Shown: positions 14,735 to 23,847, counted from the stretch's first letter. The stretch: 64,000 nt of DNA from Actinomyces sp. HPA0247 (GCA_000411415.1 KE150450.1:689787-753786); one strand, 5' to 3'. Numbers and translations are program-made. Notes: generated from the letters alone by a model not told the origin.

Positions 14735-15661
14735 ATGCACAGTGCAGCGCCGCAGACTCAGACACCGCCCGAACGCACCGGGGGTGACGGTTCCGCACAC
14801 GCCCCAGGGACCGCCACCGACCGCGCACCAGCACGTCCCCAGGGCCGCCCGAAGCCGCGCCACCACAACAATCCCCACATGCGTAAGCTCGCCCGCGACG
14901 GCTGGATCTCCGATCAGCACGGCGCGTGGACGATGATGGCTTTCCCGCCGCTGCTCGGGTGGGCGCTGTCCTACTCCTTCTCGTGGACGGTCGTGCTCAT
15001 GCTGGTGGCGTGGGCGATGGCGTTCCAGATGTTTTCGGCCGTGTGCTTGTGGGTGAAGACGCCCGCCAAGCGCCGCGCTCGAATCGCTCCCGCGGTCATC
15101 ACCTACGCCGTCCTCGCGGCGCTCCCCGGCGCCACCCTGCTGGCCTTGCGTCCGCAGCTGCTGTGGTGGGCGATCGCTTTCGCACCCCTGGCCTCGTCCG
15201 CGCTTTACCTTGTGTGGAAGGGCCGCGAGCGCTCCCTGGGGGCTCGGGCGGCGTCGATCCTGGCGGGTAACATCATGGGTCCCGTGGCTTTTTCGCTGGC
15301 GGTCGCGGATGGTTCTCCGGCCGCGGTGTCGATCCACGCGTGGGCGACGTGCGCGGCCTTCGGTCTGCACTACATCGGCACGGTTCCGCTGGTGCGTTCG
15401 ATGATCCGGGGACGCAGGGATCCGCGCTGGGCGGTGGGTTCGACGCTGCTGCACGCGGCGTTCACCCTGGGCGCGGCCGCGGCGTGGTGGTTCGGAGCGC
15501 TCACGATCTGGCCGGTCCTCACGTGGGCGTTGCTGACGGCCCGCGCGTGGGTGATGCCGACGATCAGCCGGAAGCGGGCGCGCCCGATCTCGCCCAAGCT
15601 CATCGGCTATAGCGAGCTCGGTTGGTCGCTGCTCCTGATCGTCTCCCTGTTGATCCCGTAA
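14735..15661 (+). CDS. YwiC-like integral membrane protein
   Basis: 308 residues. A ~48-residue Pro/His-rich cytosolic head (ending HHNNPHMRKL) precedes the family signature W-I-S-D-Q-H-G-A-W-T-M-M and about seven or eight hydrophobic helices. The Q/E-H-G-A-W motif is the hallmark of the YwiC family, whose role is unknown; Bacillus ywiC lies near anaerobic respiration genes. The promoter probably lies in the short AT-richer stretch 14690-14730 shared with the divergent transporter. Confidence 0.8.
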   Translation: MHSAAPQTQTPPERTGGDGSAHAPGTATDRAPARPQGRPKPRHHNNPHMRKLARDGWISDQHGAWTMMAFPPLLGWALSYSFSWTVVLMLVAWAMAFQMFSAVCLWVKTPAKRRARIAPAVITYAVLAALPGATLLALRPQLLWWAIAFAPLASSALYLVWKGRERSLGARAASILAGNIMGPVAFSLAVADGSPAAVSIHAWATCAAFGLHYIGTVPLVRSMIRGRRDPRWAVGSTLLHAAFTLGAAAAWWFGALTIWPVLTWALLTARAWVMPTISRKRARPISPKLIGYSELGWSLLLIVSLLIP

Positions 15662-15726
15662 TCACCGCGCTGCGGCGGGTGTATGGGCGCGTCCGATTCG
15701 TCGGGCGGGCCCATTCGCACACGCCC

Positions 15727-16791
15727 CTACGCGCCGATGCCCGAGGTGCGCGCAAATTCGGTGGCGACGGACAGGAAGAGGTCGTTCTGCTCGCGCGAGC
15801 CGACCGAGACGCGCACGCCCACGCTGAAGGGGCGCACGATGAGGCCCACGCGCGCGCATGCCTCGACGAGGCCGTAGACGTTTCCGCGGATCAGGTAGAA
15901 GTTCGACTGGCTGTCGGGGATGTCGTATCCGAGGCCGCGCAGCGCCGGTATGATGCGCTCGCGTTCGGCGACGATCTCGGCGACTGCGCGCGCCACGCCC
16001 TCGGAGTCCTTGAGGGAGGCGAGGGCCGCTGCGAGCGCGAGGGAGTTGACGCCGAAGGGCACGAGGAGGGCCTGGATCGCGCCGATCACCTCGGCCTCGC
16101 CGATGGCGTAGCCGACGCGCACGCCCGCGAGGGCGTGGGCCTTGGAGAAGGTGCGCATGACGATGACGTTGGGGTGCTCCTCGATGAGGGGAACCGCAGT
16201 GCGTACGCCGGGCTTGGTCGCGAAGTCAATGTAGGCCTCGTCGACGATGATCATGACGTCGTCGGGGACGTCGGCGACGAACGCGGCGATTTCCTCGTAG
16301 GTGAGGGCGGGACCCGTCGGGTTGTTGGGCGAGCAGACGATGACGGCGACGGTGTCGGGCGTGATCGCGGCGCGCATGGCATCCAGGTCGTGGGTGCCGT
16401 CGGGGAGGAGCTCCACGGGCACGGGGTCGCCGCCCACGGAGGGCACGGCGATCGGGTAGGACTCGAAGGAGCGCCAGGGGTAGACGACCTGGGTGCCGGG
16501 CTGGCAGACGGCGGAGAGGGCGGCGAGGAGGATCGCCGAGGAGCCGGTGCCCACGCACACCTGGTCGGCGCCGACCCCGAAGCGCTGCGCGAGGGCTTCG
16601 CGCAGGGGCGCGGCCGTCAGGTCGGGGTAGCGGTTGATCGTCTCGAGTTCGCGGGCGATCGCTTCGAGCACGGCGGGGCTGGGCGGCGTCGGCATTTCGT
16701 TCGAGGAGATCTTGACGGCGCCGGGGGCCGTCTTGCTCGGCACGTAGCGGGGCAGGGCGGCGACGGCGGGACGAATGCGCAGGTTGGTCAT
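15727..16791 (-). CDS. Class II aminotransferase, HisC/Pat type
   Basis: 354 residues from ATG 16791. It is a PLP-dependent fold-type I enzyme with substrate-binding start SSNEMPTPPSP, CSPNNPTGP (Asn contacts PLP), VDEAYIDFA (Asp/Tyr with the pyridine ring) and the Schiff-base Lys in RTFSKAHALAGVRVGYA. The family covers histidinol-phosphate aminotransferase and the related aromatic aminotransferase Pat of corynebacteria. It stands alone, with no his genes nearby, which favours the Pat-like aromatic role; phenylpyruvate made through pheA (48.7-49.7 kb) would be its substrate. This is inference. Confidence 0.88.
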   Translation of the reverse strand: MTNLRIRPAVAALPRYVPSKTAPGAVKISSNEMPTPPSPAVLEAIARELETINRYPDLTAAPLREALAQRFGVGADQVCVGTGSSAILLAALSAVCQPGTQVVYPWRSFESYPIAVPSVGGDPVPVELLPDGTHDLDAMRAAITPDTVAVIVCSPNNPTGPALTYEEIAAFVADVPDDVMIIVDEAYIDFATKPGVRTAVPLIEEHPNVIVMRTFSKAHALAGVRVGYAIGEAEVIGAIQALLVPFGVNSLALAAALASLKDSEGVARAVAEIVAERERIIPALRGLGYDIPDSQSNFYLIRGNVYGLVEACARVGLIVRPFSVGVRVSVGSREQNDLFLSVATEFARTSGIGA

Positions 16792-16856
16792 GTGTGTAGT
16801 CCTATCCCATGGAATTGGCACGTGCAAGCATCGTCCCACTGCGCAAGAATGAAGCA

Positions 16857-17243
16857 ATGGATTTCATTGCACGCCTTTTAGCCACGATGGCCGGACTGTG
16901 GGTCACGGTCCACGTGGTTCCGTCGATTTCGATCGAGGCGTCGTCGGCCTCGCAGACGGTGATCGTCTTTGCGGTCGTCGCCTTGGTGTTCACGGCGGTG
17001 AACTCGATTATTAAGCCTGTTGTGAAGACACTGGCATTCCCCCTGTATTTGCTGACGTTCGGACTGTTTGCCCTGGTGACGAACTCGCTGCTGTTTGCGC
17101 TGACGGGCTGGCTGTCCACGTCGCTTGGATTCCCTATGACGACGGGCGGTTTCTTGTCGTGCCTGGCGGGCGCGGTCATCACCTCCGTGGTGTCCTCGAT
17201 CGTCTCGGGCCTGCTGCGCGATAAGAAGGACGAGCGCGACTGA
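16857..17243 (+). CDS. Phage-holin-family-4 / YvlD-like membrane protein
   Basis: 128 residues with four hydrophobic helices and a charged tail (LRDKKDERD). The segment AVNSIIKPVVKTLAFPLYLL is the family hallmark (N-x-x-I-K-P followed by L-x-x-P). Despite the family name, no phage genes are nearby; such proteins are common single chromosomal genes of unknown role, often in envelope-stress loci. ATG 16857 is preferred over one 48 bases upstream because it begins directly at the first helix. Confidence 0.8.
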   Translation: MDFIARLLATMAGLWVTVHVVPSISIEASSASQTVIVFAVVALVFTAVNSIIKPVVKTLAFPLYLLTFGLFALVTNSLLFALTGWLSTSLGFPMTTGGFLSCLAGAVITSVVSSIVSGLLRDKKDERD

Positions 17244-17262
17244 TCCGTTCTGCCCCCTTTCT

Positions 17263-17294
17263 CGAGGCGCGTCACCCCTGGGTGATGCGCCTCG
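17263..17294. terminator. Bidirectional terminator
   Basis: CGAGGCGCGTCACCC and its near-exact complement with loop CTG, between the convergent holin-4-like and lipase-like genes; it overlaps the last codons of the latter. Confidence 0.7.
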
Positions 17295-18957
17295 TTTGGT
17301 AGTGGTGGATGGTGGTCTGGGTGCCCGGGGTGAGGCCGAGCGCCTGGGTACGCCGGGCCTCGGCGGCTGCCAGTGCGCCGAGGCCGGGGTCGGACGAGGC
17401 CCGGGCGGCGTTCAGGGTGCTCCTGATTTCGTCGACGTACAGGGGCGCGCTGTGCGAGCAGGGCACGGGGTCGTCGGCGTGGCACGTGGCCTCGTAGTCG
17501 TGAAACATGACGGTCGTGACGTTGTCCCCGCTCGTGGCGTTGCCGTCCAAGCCAGGGACGATGTCGCCGGAGTTTTCGTAGGCGAGGATGGGCACGTCGC
17601 TAGGCGCGATTGTCGCGGTGGGTGAGCCGGCGGTGACGACGGAGACAACGTTGTAGCGTGCGCGCACGCAAGGGTCTGCGGCCATTTGGGCCGCCATGAT
17701 TCCTCCCTGGGAGTGTCCGGCAAATTCGACGGCCTCGCCCGGGGCGATGCCTGCCGCGTTCATGGCCTCTTTAATGGCGTCGAGCTGGTCCGAGTTCATG
17801 CCAGCGACGCCCTGCAGGTTGGTGGTCATGTCCTGGGGGCCCGACTGCCCAATCCAGAAGGACTGGGTGCCTCGGATGTCGACGGTCCACGACCGCGTCG
17901 TCGCCCCGTCCTCCCCCACCGTGACGTGTTCCTCGATGGCAATCTCGCCGTTGTCGGCGTCTCCCCCGTGCATCTCGGTGATGTGCTCGATGGCATCCGC
18001 GCTGGTGGTGACACCTTCGTAGTGGGTGTCGGGGGCGGTCTCGGGCATGGCCGCGAGCGCGGATCGGGTGCGTGCGTCGAGGGCGTTTGAAGGAATGCGG
18101 GATCCGAGGCCGTTGGTGCGCACTCGGGTGTCCCCGTCCGCGCCTCGGACGATGATCCCGCAGCTGAGGCCATGGCCGAGACGGAGGTCGGTGAATCCCA
18201 GGTAGGCGAACAGGGGCGCAGCCAGCGCGGCAACGCCGGACGCGGATTGGGTGGACGTCGAGTTCAGGTCCTGGCTCACCCCCAGCCCGGCCAGTGACTG
18301 CGCGACGCCTCGGAACGCGGGGAGGGAGTTGACGTCCAGGGCGAACCTGCCGAGGTCGCGTTGGAAGCGCGCACCCGACGCCTCGTCCGCGTGGTACTTG
18401 AAGAGCAACCCGTCGATGACGGTGTCGCACAGGTCTTTTTCCGCGACTAACGATGAAAGACCGGGCATGAGGAGGGTGGGCAGCCACGGCACGCCGGCGC
18501 GCGCGGAGGCGTCTTGCGCGCCGTGAACGAGCGCCGAGGCTCCGGTGAGCGCGAGGCCGGCGGGCCCCATGACCATCGTGCCGACGCCCCGCGCGCTCAG
18601 CTGCGGTCCCAACGGGCTGCCGGGCACGAGCTCCCACAGGGAGGAGCCGTTCTCGGCGTTCGCGTATGTGAGGGCGGTGTCCTGCAGCTTCCACCGCAGG
18701 GAGTCGATCTCGGTCTCGAGCGAGTTGAGGGCGGACAGGGCGCCCGTGATCGCGGACGCGAGGCGCGCGGAGGCCTCGGGGATGAGTCCGGATACCGCGT
18801 CTGCCTCGCCGAGGGCGGCGTCGAGCGCGAGCCTGGCGGGCACGATCGCGAGCGTTTCCTCGCCGCTGATGAGGGTGTGCGCGGCGCATAGTTCGTCGAC
18901 GTCGACGCGAAATGCTCCCGAGTTAACGGTAACGTCGCGGCGCGGGTCGAATGCCAT
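17272..18957 (-). CDS. Lipase-like alpha/beta hydrolase with helical N-domain
   Basis: 561 residues. The N-terminal ~250 residues are helical and Ala-rich (MAFDPRRDVTVNSGAFRVDV...), similar to the helical heads of type VII-secreted toxins, with hydrophobic patches near 150 and 245. The C-terminal half is an alpha/beta hydrolase with GHSQGG (nucleophile Ser ~416), a likely acid in NSGDIVPGLDG and His in the segment TVMFHDYEATCHADDP. No classical signal peptide. The start lies 2 bases after the stop of a WXG-like gene, so the pair is one operon. A secreted lipase-type effector is a reasonable inference; a second GHSQGG protein lies at 21667. Confidence 0.75.
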   Translation of the reverse strand: MAFDPRRDVTVNSGAFRVDVDELCAAHTLISGEETLAIVPARLALDAALGEADAVSGLIPEASARLASAITGALSALNSLETEIDSLRWKLQDTALTYANAENGSSLWELVPGSPLGPQLSARGVGTMVMGPAGLALTGASALVHGAQDASARAGVPWLPTLLMPGLSSLVAEKDLCDTVIDGLLFKYHADEASGARFQRDLGRFALDVNSLPAFRGVAQSLAGLGVSQDLNSTSTQSASGVAALAAPLFAYLGFTDLRLGHGLSCGIIVRGADGDTRVRTNGLGSRIPSNALDARTRSALAAMPETAPDTHYEGVTTSADAIEHITEMHGGDADNGEIAIEEHVTVGEDGATTRSWTVDIRGTQSFWIGQSGPQDMTTNLQGVAGMNSDQLDAIKEAMNAAGIAPGEAVEFAGHSQGGIMAAQMAADPCVRARYNVVSVVTAGSPTATIAPSDVPILAYENSGDIVPGLDGNATSGDNVTTVMFHDYEATCHADDPVPCSHSAPLYVDEIRSTLNAARASSDPGLGALAAAEARRTQALGLTPGTQTTIHHYQTRRITQG

Positions 18958-18959
18958 GG

Positions 18960-19256
18960 TCACCACGCTCCCAGCATGACGAGTTCGGGCTGGGAGATGG
19001 AAGCGTCGGCGAGCGCGCTGGCGAGGGCTCGGTTGCGTTCCTCGTCGAAGGAGCGGACGAGGTCGAGGGCGGCCTGGATCTGGTCGAGGACTCCCTGAAC
19101 GCTCGCGGTCACCTCGCCTTGTCGGCTGCGGTAGGAGTCTCCCGCGACGCCGACCCACTGTGGGCACGTAGCACCCGCGAGCGCCCCACGCAGGCCATCG
19201 ACGAGGCCGTGGGCTGCGTGCAGGGACAGGCCGGGGCTGAGGGGATCGGGGATCAT
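18960..19256 (-). CDS. WXG100-like small helical protein
   Basis: 98 residues (ATG 19256 with GGGAG just upstream). Helix 1, a turn Q-W-V-G (a WXG motif near residue 33) and helix 2 SYRSRQGEVTASVQGVLDQI match the helix-turn-helix of WXG100/ESAT-6-like secretion substrates. The second helix continues without the usual aromatic export signal being obvious. It is immediately followed by the lipase-like gene, the arrangement seen for type VII partner-effector pairs. A PE-like or chaperone role for its neighbour is inferred. Confidence 0.65.
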   Translation of the reverse strand: MIPDPLSPGLSLHAAHGLVDGLRGALAGATCPQWVGVAGDSYRSRQGEVTASVQGVLDQIQAALDLVRSFDEERNRALASALADASISQPELVMLGAW

Positions 19257-19343
19257 GGTCGGCTCCCATCGTTGGAAGAATCGTTGCTTGTCCTCGCACG
19301 CTACGCCTGCGTGCTCCCCCACCACCACTCGCACAGCGACCCC

Positions 19344-19382
19344 TGTGGATAACTTCCCGGCGCTGCCAACCCCTGTGGACGA
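19344..19382. promoter_or_regulatory. Two DnaA-box-like nonamers upstream of purB
   Basis: TGTGGATAA (19344-19352) is an exact reverse complement of TTATCCACA, and TGTGGACGA (19374-19382) differs by one base from the TTGTCCACA type. Both follow CCCC. Binding is inferred. Confidence 0.4.
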
Positions 19383-19474
19383 CACGCCCAGCCCCGGCCT
19401 CGTCGTTACCCATGCCACGAACCGCCGCGCGGACTCGGCGGCCCGATAGCCCCTCGTTCTGGGAAGATAGGGGT

Positions 19475-20932
19475 ATGAGCGACACGATGACACTGTTCTC
19501 CACTGCCCACGGCTATTCGGACCTGGCGGGCGGGGGTGAACCGCTCAGCCCGCTGGACGGCCGCTACCGCGCGGTGGCCTCGCCCCTGGCGAACTACCTG
19601 TCCGAGGCCGGCCTGAATCGCGCGCGCGTGCACGTCGAGATCGAGTGGCTGATTTTCCTGCTCGACAACTCGGTCCTGCCGGGCGCCCCGACGCTGACGG
19701 AAGCGGAGCGCGATTACCTGCGCGCGCTCCCCCGCGATTTCGGCGCCGAGCACATTCAGCGCCTGGGCGAGTTCGAGGCCGTCACCCGCCACGACGTCAA
19801 GGCCGTCGAGTACCTGATCGGCGAGTATCTGGAGGCCGCGGCCGACACGCTGGGCGAGGACACGACGCTGCCGACCCTGCGCGAGGTCGTCCACATCTTC
19901 TGCACCTCCGAGGACATCAACAACCTGGCATACGCGCTGACGATCAAGGCGGCGACCGAGCAGGTGTGGCTGCCGTCGATCCGCGCGCTCCTGGATCGCC
20001 TGCGCGGCCTCGCCGAGGCCGGGGCGGCGGTCCCGATGCTCGCGCACACGCACGGCCAGCCGGCGACCCCGGTGACGATCGGCAAGGAGATGGCGGTGTT
20101 CGCGCACCGTCTGTCCCGTCAGATTAAGCGCGTCGAGGCCACGGAGTACCTGGGCAAGATCAACGGCGCGACGGGCACGTGGGCCGCGCACGTCGTGTCG
20201 GTGCCGGGCGCGGATTGGCCGACGCTGGCTCGCTCTTTCGTGGAGGGCCTGGGCCTGACGTGGAACCCGCTGACCACGCAGATTGAGTCGCACGACTGGC
20301 AGGCCGAGCTGTACGCGGACGTAGCGCGCGCGGGCCGCATCGCCCACAACCTGGCGACGGACGCGTGGACGTACATTTCGATGGATTACTTCCACCAGAA
20401 CCTGGCGGCGCAGGGCTCGACGGGATCGTCGACGATGCCGCACAAGGTCAACCCGATTCGCTTCGAGAACGCGGAGGCGAACCTGGAGGTGTCGAACGCG
20501 CTGCTGGATTCGCTGGCGGCGACGCTGGTGACCAGCCGCATGCAGCGCGACCTGACGGATTCGACGACGCAGCGCAACGTGGGCGTCGCGTTCGGTCACG
20601 CGGTGTTGGCCTACGACAACCTGGTGCGTGGCCTGGATGGCATCGAGATTAACGCGGCGCGCATGGCGCAGGATTTGGACGCGAATTGGGCGGTGCTCGG
20701 CGAGGCCGTCCAGCAGGCGATGCGCGCCGCCGCGATCGCGGGCGCGACCGGCATGGCGAACCCGTACGAGCGCCTCAAGGAGCTGACGCGCGGCCACGAG
20801 GTGGGTGAGCGCGACATGCGTGAGTTCATCGCGGGCCTGGGTCTGCCGGCCGAGGTGGAGGAGCGCCTCCTGGCGCTGACCCCCGCAACCTACGTCGGCT
20901 TGTCCGAGCGCTTGGCGCGCTGGGAGGCCTGA
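19475..20932 (+). CDS. purB: Adenylosuccinate lyase
   Basis: 485 residues. It catalyses two beta-eliminations, SAICAR to AICAR and adenylosuccinate to AMP. Features: substrate motif PLDGRY near residue 25, HDVKAVEYL, the AHTHGQPATP loop with catalytic His, and the superfamily signature GSSTMPHKVNPIRFENAE, whose second Ser is the general base. It is the E. coli-type length. ATG 19475 is used; a frame open farther upstream would add a non-conserved leader. It stands alone, flanked by the two lipase-like modules on the opposite strand. Confidence 0.97.
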   Translation: MSDTMTLFSTAHGYSDLAGGGEPLSPLDGRYRAVASPLANYLSEAGLNRARVHVEIEWLIFLLDNSVLPGAPTLTEAERDYLRALPRDFGAEHIQRLGEFEAVTRHDVKAVEYLIGEYLEAAADTLGEDTTLPTLREVVHIFCTSEDINNLAYALTIKAATEQVWLPSIRALLDRLRGLAEAGAAVPMLAHTHGQPATPVTIGKEMAVFAHRLSRQIKRVEATEYLGKINGATGTWAAHVVSVPGADWPTLARSFVEGLGLTWNPLTTQIESHDWQAELYADVARAGRIAHNLATDAWTYISMDYFHQNLAAQGSTGSSTMPHKVNPIRFENAEANLEVSNALLDSLAATLVTSRMQRDLTDSTTQRNVGVAFGHAVLAYDNLVRGLDGIEINAARMAQDLDANWAVLGEAVQQAMRAAAIAGATGMANPYERLKELTRGHEVGERDMREFIAGLGLPAEVEERLLALTPATYVGLSERLARWEA

Positions 20933-21028
20933 GCCTGGCCGGTTTGGGGCGGCGGGTGCGCGGGTTCGCGCCTCGCCGCCCTTTGCCGTTTCTGCCCTGG
21001 ATCGACGAGGCCGACTCTCAGCTGCCGG

Positions 21029-21670
21029 TCACGGCCTCCACGTGGGGTCGCAGTCGGGCGCGCCGTAGCGGTCGTAGAGTTCGTCGGGGCGCGCGATCTC
21101 GTCGGCGAAGCCGAGGGCGCTCATGTCGACGACGGTGTCGGTCTGCGCGCCGGGGGCCTCGAGGTCGTCGGCCTCCTCGTGGGCGAGGAGGACGCGGGCG
21201 CGCACGCTGACCGGCGCCATTTCGTCGTTGTTCCAGGTCACGCGGGTGATCGCGTCGAGGGCGCGCGTGGCGGCCTCGCGCTGCGACAGAACATCGGCAG
21301 CAGACACGACGACGTCGATGGACACGAGGGAGGGACGACCAAAGCCCTCGCCGACCTCGACGTGGACGACGCGGCGCGGCGCGCGGGCCTCACCCGCACC
21401 AGCCTCGTGCGCACGCACAGGGAAACCCGACTCAAGAGCGGCGGTCACGAGGTCGACGAAGCGCTGGGTGCGACCAGTGCCGCGCGTGGAGGACAGGGCG
21501 CGCCACGCGATGCCCGCACCCAGGGCGCCCACGCCGAGCGCGCCGATCATGAGGGGCCCGGCGATCTGCGGGAGCCGACCACGCAGGCCGGAGGAGGCCG
21601 CCTTGTTGACGGGGGTCGAGACGCGCATCCATCGGCGCACCTCGCGCAGGGGGGCGTTGGGGTCGGTCAT
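21029..21670 (-). CDS. Single-pass membrane protein of unknown function
   Basis: 213 residues. A basic N-terminus with MRVSTPVNKAASSGLRGRL precedes one membrane helix (AGPLMIGALGVGALGAGIAW, ~36-55); the rest (~75-213) is a mixed alpha/beta outer or cytosolic domain. There are no recognised motifs. Its ATG overlaps the stop of the upstream lipase-like gene (ATGA), so the two proteins are made together and probably act together. Confidence 0.7.
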   Translation of the reverse strand: MTDPNAPLREVRRWMRVSTPVNKAASSGLRGRLPQIAGPLMIGALGVGALGAGIAWRALSSTRGTGRTQRFVDLVTAALESGFPVRAHEAGAGEARAPRRVVHVEVGEGFGRPSLVSIDVVVSAADVLSQREAATRALDAITRVTWNNDEMAPVSVRARVLLAHEEADDLEAPGAQTDTVVDMSALGFADEIARPDELYDRYGAPDCDPTWRP

Positions 21671-23148
21671 GACCTGTCCTTTCTGAGGGAGGAGAGGGCG
21701 GAGGAGAGGCGCGCGGGAATACTCGCGCGGCGTCTGGCTCGGGCGATGCGCGGCAGGCGGGGGGCCGTGGCCGCGTAGTCGATGTGGTAGGTGGCGGGTT
21801 CGTAGGAGCTGGCTCGTTCGAGCGCGGCGACCGTGTCCCACGTGCCTTCGGCGGTGGGGGTGAGGATGTCCTGCCAGATTTCGTAGTGCAGGACGCGCGT
21901 GGCTTCGCCCGGGGCGGGCAGGAAATCCTGTAGGGCGGCCATCGCCGAGGCGAGCCGGCCCCACGGGGTGACGCGCACTTTGCGCTCGAGGAGGCGCACG
22001 GTCTCCGTGTAGGTCGAGGAGGAGTGCGCGTAGTAGAGGGGGCGGGTACGAGGCCTCACGAGGCTGCGTCCGACGGTGACGCGCCGGTCGGGGGCACGGT
22101 CGGGCGAGCCGTCGAGGCTCGGCATGACGTCTTGGTCGTGGGTGACGGCGACGGTCACGACGTCGGGGCGCACGCGGATGCGCCGGTTGGGGCCGCCTGT
22201 GGAGAGGATTCCGGCGATGTTGATCCCGGCCTCGTCGGCGGGGACGGAGGCGAGGGCGGCGGCGACGATCCCGCCCTGGGAGTGGCCACAGATGAGGACA
22301 GGTTCGCGCGTCCACCGCTCGGCGGGTACGCCGTCGCGTTCCATGGCGGCGTGGAGTGCGCGCACGACGCCGACGCTCATCGCGCTTTCGAGGCCGAGCA
22401 TGAGTCGGATGTTCGTCTCAGCGTCGGCCGGGTTGTTCGTGGAGCGCCAGGTCATGGACTCGGTGCCGACCAGGGAGAGGAGCCATCGGCGCGCCTCGCC
22501 TGCGCCGACGCGGGTGATTTTGACGGCGGGGCCGATCGTGCGCGACCAGTAGAGTTCGTCGATGTCGGCGCACATGTCGGAGAGCAGTTCGGGCGCGTCG
22601 ACGCGGCGGATTTGGGCCTCGGGGTGGCCGGGGAGCGGGTCCTGGAACGCGGGGTCTGCGTCGGAGTCGCGCAGGAGTGCGACGTGGACCTCGCCACCGC
22701 GCAAGGCCCCCACGGCGGTGCCGATGGTGAGCATGCCGGTCATGAGGGCGTCGTATCCGCGCCTGGGGATGAGGGGCAGCATGCGGGCCATGCGCCCGTC
22801 CTTGTCCGCGCCGACGGCGACAACCGTTCGTGCCCAGGCGCGCCCGACGGTCGCGGTGCGCCGGGCGACGTGGGAGAGGGAGCGGATGAGGAGGGTGTCG
22901 AGGCCGGGGTTATCGAAGAAGATGCGCTGCGATTGTTCACTGATCGCTGTGCCCATGTCATCGGAGAGGGATCGCGCGCGAGCGCGCACGTCCTGCGGCA
23001 GGGCGGAGATTTCCGCGAGCGCGCCGACGGCGACCGTGGCCGCGAGGGCGGGCACGACGGGGGCGACTTTGAGGCGCAGGTAGACGCCGGGGTAGGCCTG
23101 GGGGACACGGCGGATCGCGCGGTAGCGCCGACGCGGGCGTCGCTTCAT
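21667..23148 (-). CDS. Lipase-like alpha/beta hydrolase with N-terminal membrane segment
   Basis: 493 residues. A strongly basic start (MKRRPRRRYRAIRRV) and a hydrophobic stretch (~28-48) suggest an anchored or signal-like N-terminus. The hydrolase part has ICGHSQGGIVAA (Ser ~290), an acid candidate in THDQDVMPSLDG and His candidates in YYAHSSSTYTE. The nucleophile sequence and the D-x-V/I-P-x-L-D-G segment are shared with the protein at 17272 (GHSQGG; GDIVPGLDG), so the two are probably distant paralogues. The gene is followed by the coupled membrane protein at 21029. Confidence 0.72.
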   Translation of the reverse strand: MKRRPRRRYRAIRRVPQAYPGVYLRLKVAPVVPALAATVAVGALAEISALPQDVRARARSLSDDMGTAISEQSQRIFFDNPGLDTLLIRSLSHVARRTATVGRAWARTVVAVGADKDGRMARMLPLIPRRGYDALMTGMLTIGTAVGALRGGEVHVALLRDSDADPAFQDPLPGHPEAQIRRVDAPELLSDMCADIDELYWSRTIGPAVKITRVGAGEARRWLLSLVGTESMTWRSTNNPADAETNIRLMLGLESAMSVGVVRALHAAMERDGVPAERWTREPVLICGHSQGGIVAAALASVPADEAGINIAGILSTGGPNRRIRVRPDVVTVAVTHDQDVMPSLDGSPDRAPDRRVTVGRSLVRPRTRPLYYAHSSSTYTETVRLLERKVRVTPWGRLASAMAALQDFLPAPGEATRVLHYEIWQDILTPTAEGTWDTVAALERASSYEPATYHIDYAATAPRLPRIARARRRASIPARLSSALSSLRKDRS

Positions 23149-23258
23149 GTCCCCTCCTTACCTGTGTGCTGCCTCCACCCTAAGCGGGCTCGGGCCGGGG
23201 CGCGCCGCTTTGAGGGACGCGTGTCGCCACCCCCACAGCGCACGCGCACCCACACCCC

Positions 23259-23287
23259 TTGACACCCATACCCCCTAGAGGTATCCT
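23259..23287 (+). promoter_or_regulatory. csoR promoter with embedded copper operator
   Basis: TTGACA (23259-23264) and TATCCT (23282-23287) are spaced exactly 17 bases. The palindrome ATACCCCCTAGAGGTAT (23268-23284) fills the spacer and overlaps the -10, as in known CsoR operators. Copper would release CsoR and derepress the operon. Confidence 0.8.
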
Positions 23288-23294
23288 CAGTTCC

Positions 23295-23585
23295 ATGAGC
23301 AACGAACACGGCTACCACGGCAACACCGAGAATCATCTCGCGCGCCTGCGCCGCATCGAAGGCCAGGTCCGCGGCCTGCAGCGCATGATCTCGCAGGGCG
23401 AGTACTGCATCGACATCCTCACGCAGGTTTCGGCCGTCCAGTCCGCGCTCGACTCCGTTGCGGTCAACCTGCTCAAAGACCACATGAATCACTGCGTCGT
23501 CACGGCGGCGCGTGAATCCGACGAGGCCGCGCAGGCCAAAGTCGACGAGGCGGCCGCGGCCATCGCGCGCCTCATCAAGTCCTAA
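23295..23585 (+). CDS. csoR: Copper-sensing repressor CsoR
   Basis: 96 residues, all helical, of the CsoR/RcnR family. The Cu(I) ligands fit the pattern C-x(n)-H-x3-C: Cys in GEYCIDIL on helix 2, then His and Cys in DHMNHCV. The N-terminus contains the DNA-contact stretch LARLRRIEGQVRGLQRM. The ATG lies 7 bases after the -10, so the transcript has almost no leader. It heads csoR-copZ-copA and would repress both its own promoter and the one before copA. Confidence 0.93.
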   Translation: MSNEHGYHGNTENHLARLRRIEGQVRGLQRMISQGEYCIDILTQVSAVQSALDSVAVNLLKDHMNHCVVTAARESDEAAQAKVDEAAAAIARLIKS

Positions 23586-23601
23586 TAAACAAGGAGAAAT
23601 C

Positions 23602-23847
23602 ATGACCACCGAGATCGATCGCACCATCGAGCTGTCCGTCGACGGCATGACCTGCGGCCACTGCGTGATGAGCGTCAGCGAAGAGCTGAGCGAGATCCCC
23701 GGCGTGAAGAACGTCGATGTCATCCTCAACTCGGGCGCCACCTCCAAGGTGACGGTCCTGACCGACACCCCCCTGGACGACACGGCACTGAGCGACGCAG
23801 TGTCCGAGGCCGGCTTCAAGCTGGTCGGCATCTCGCGCGACTTCTGA
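23602..23847 (+). CDS. copZ: Copper chaperone CopZ (HMA domain)
   Basis: 81 residues, a single heavy-metal-associated domain of beta-alpha-beta-beta-alpha-beta type with the Cu(I)-binding loop G-M-T-C-G-H-C near residue 16. It passes Cu(I) to CopA. AAGGAG stands 7 bases before the ATG and 17 bases separate it from csoR. Conservative features elsewhere: ELSEIPGVKNVDV and the C-terminal VSEAGFKLV. Confidence 0.95.
   Translation: MTTEIDRTIELSVDGMTCGHCVMSVSEELSEIPGVKNVDVILNSGATSKVTVLTDTPLDDTALSDAVSEAGFKLVGISRDF

Noticed and set aside
16857-17243. Phage remnant suggested by a holin-4 family match
   Set aside because: No other phage gene is near, and this family is widespread as single chromosomal genes.
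18918-18934. GTTAACGGTAAC inside the lipase-like gene, identical to the operator candidate before the FGGY kinase
   Set aside because: It lies within the coding sequence with no promoter nearby; taken as chance, though it lowers confidence in the operator call at 38549.
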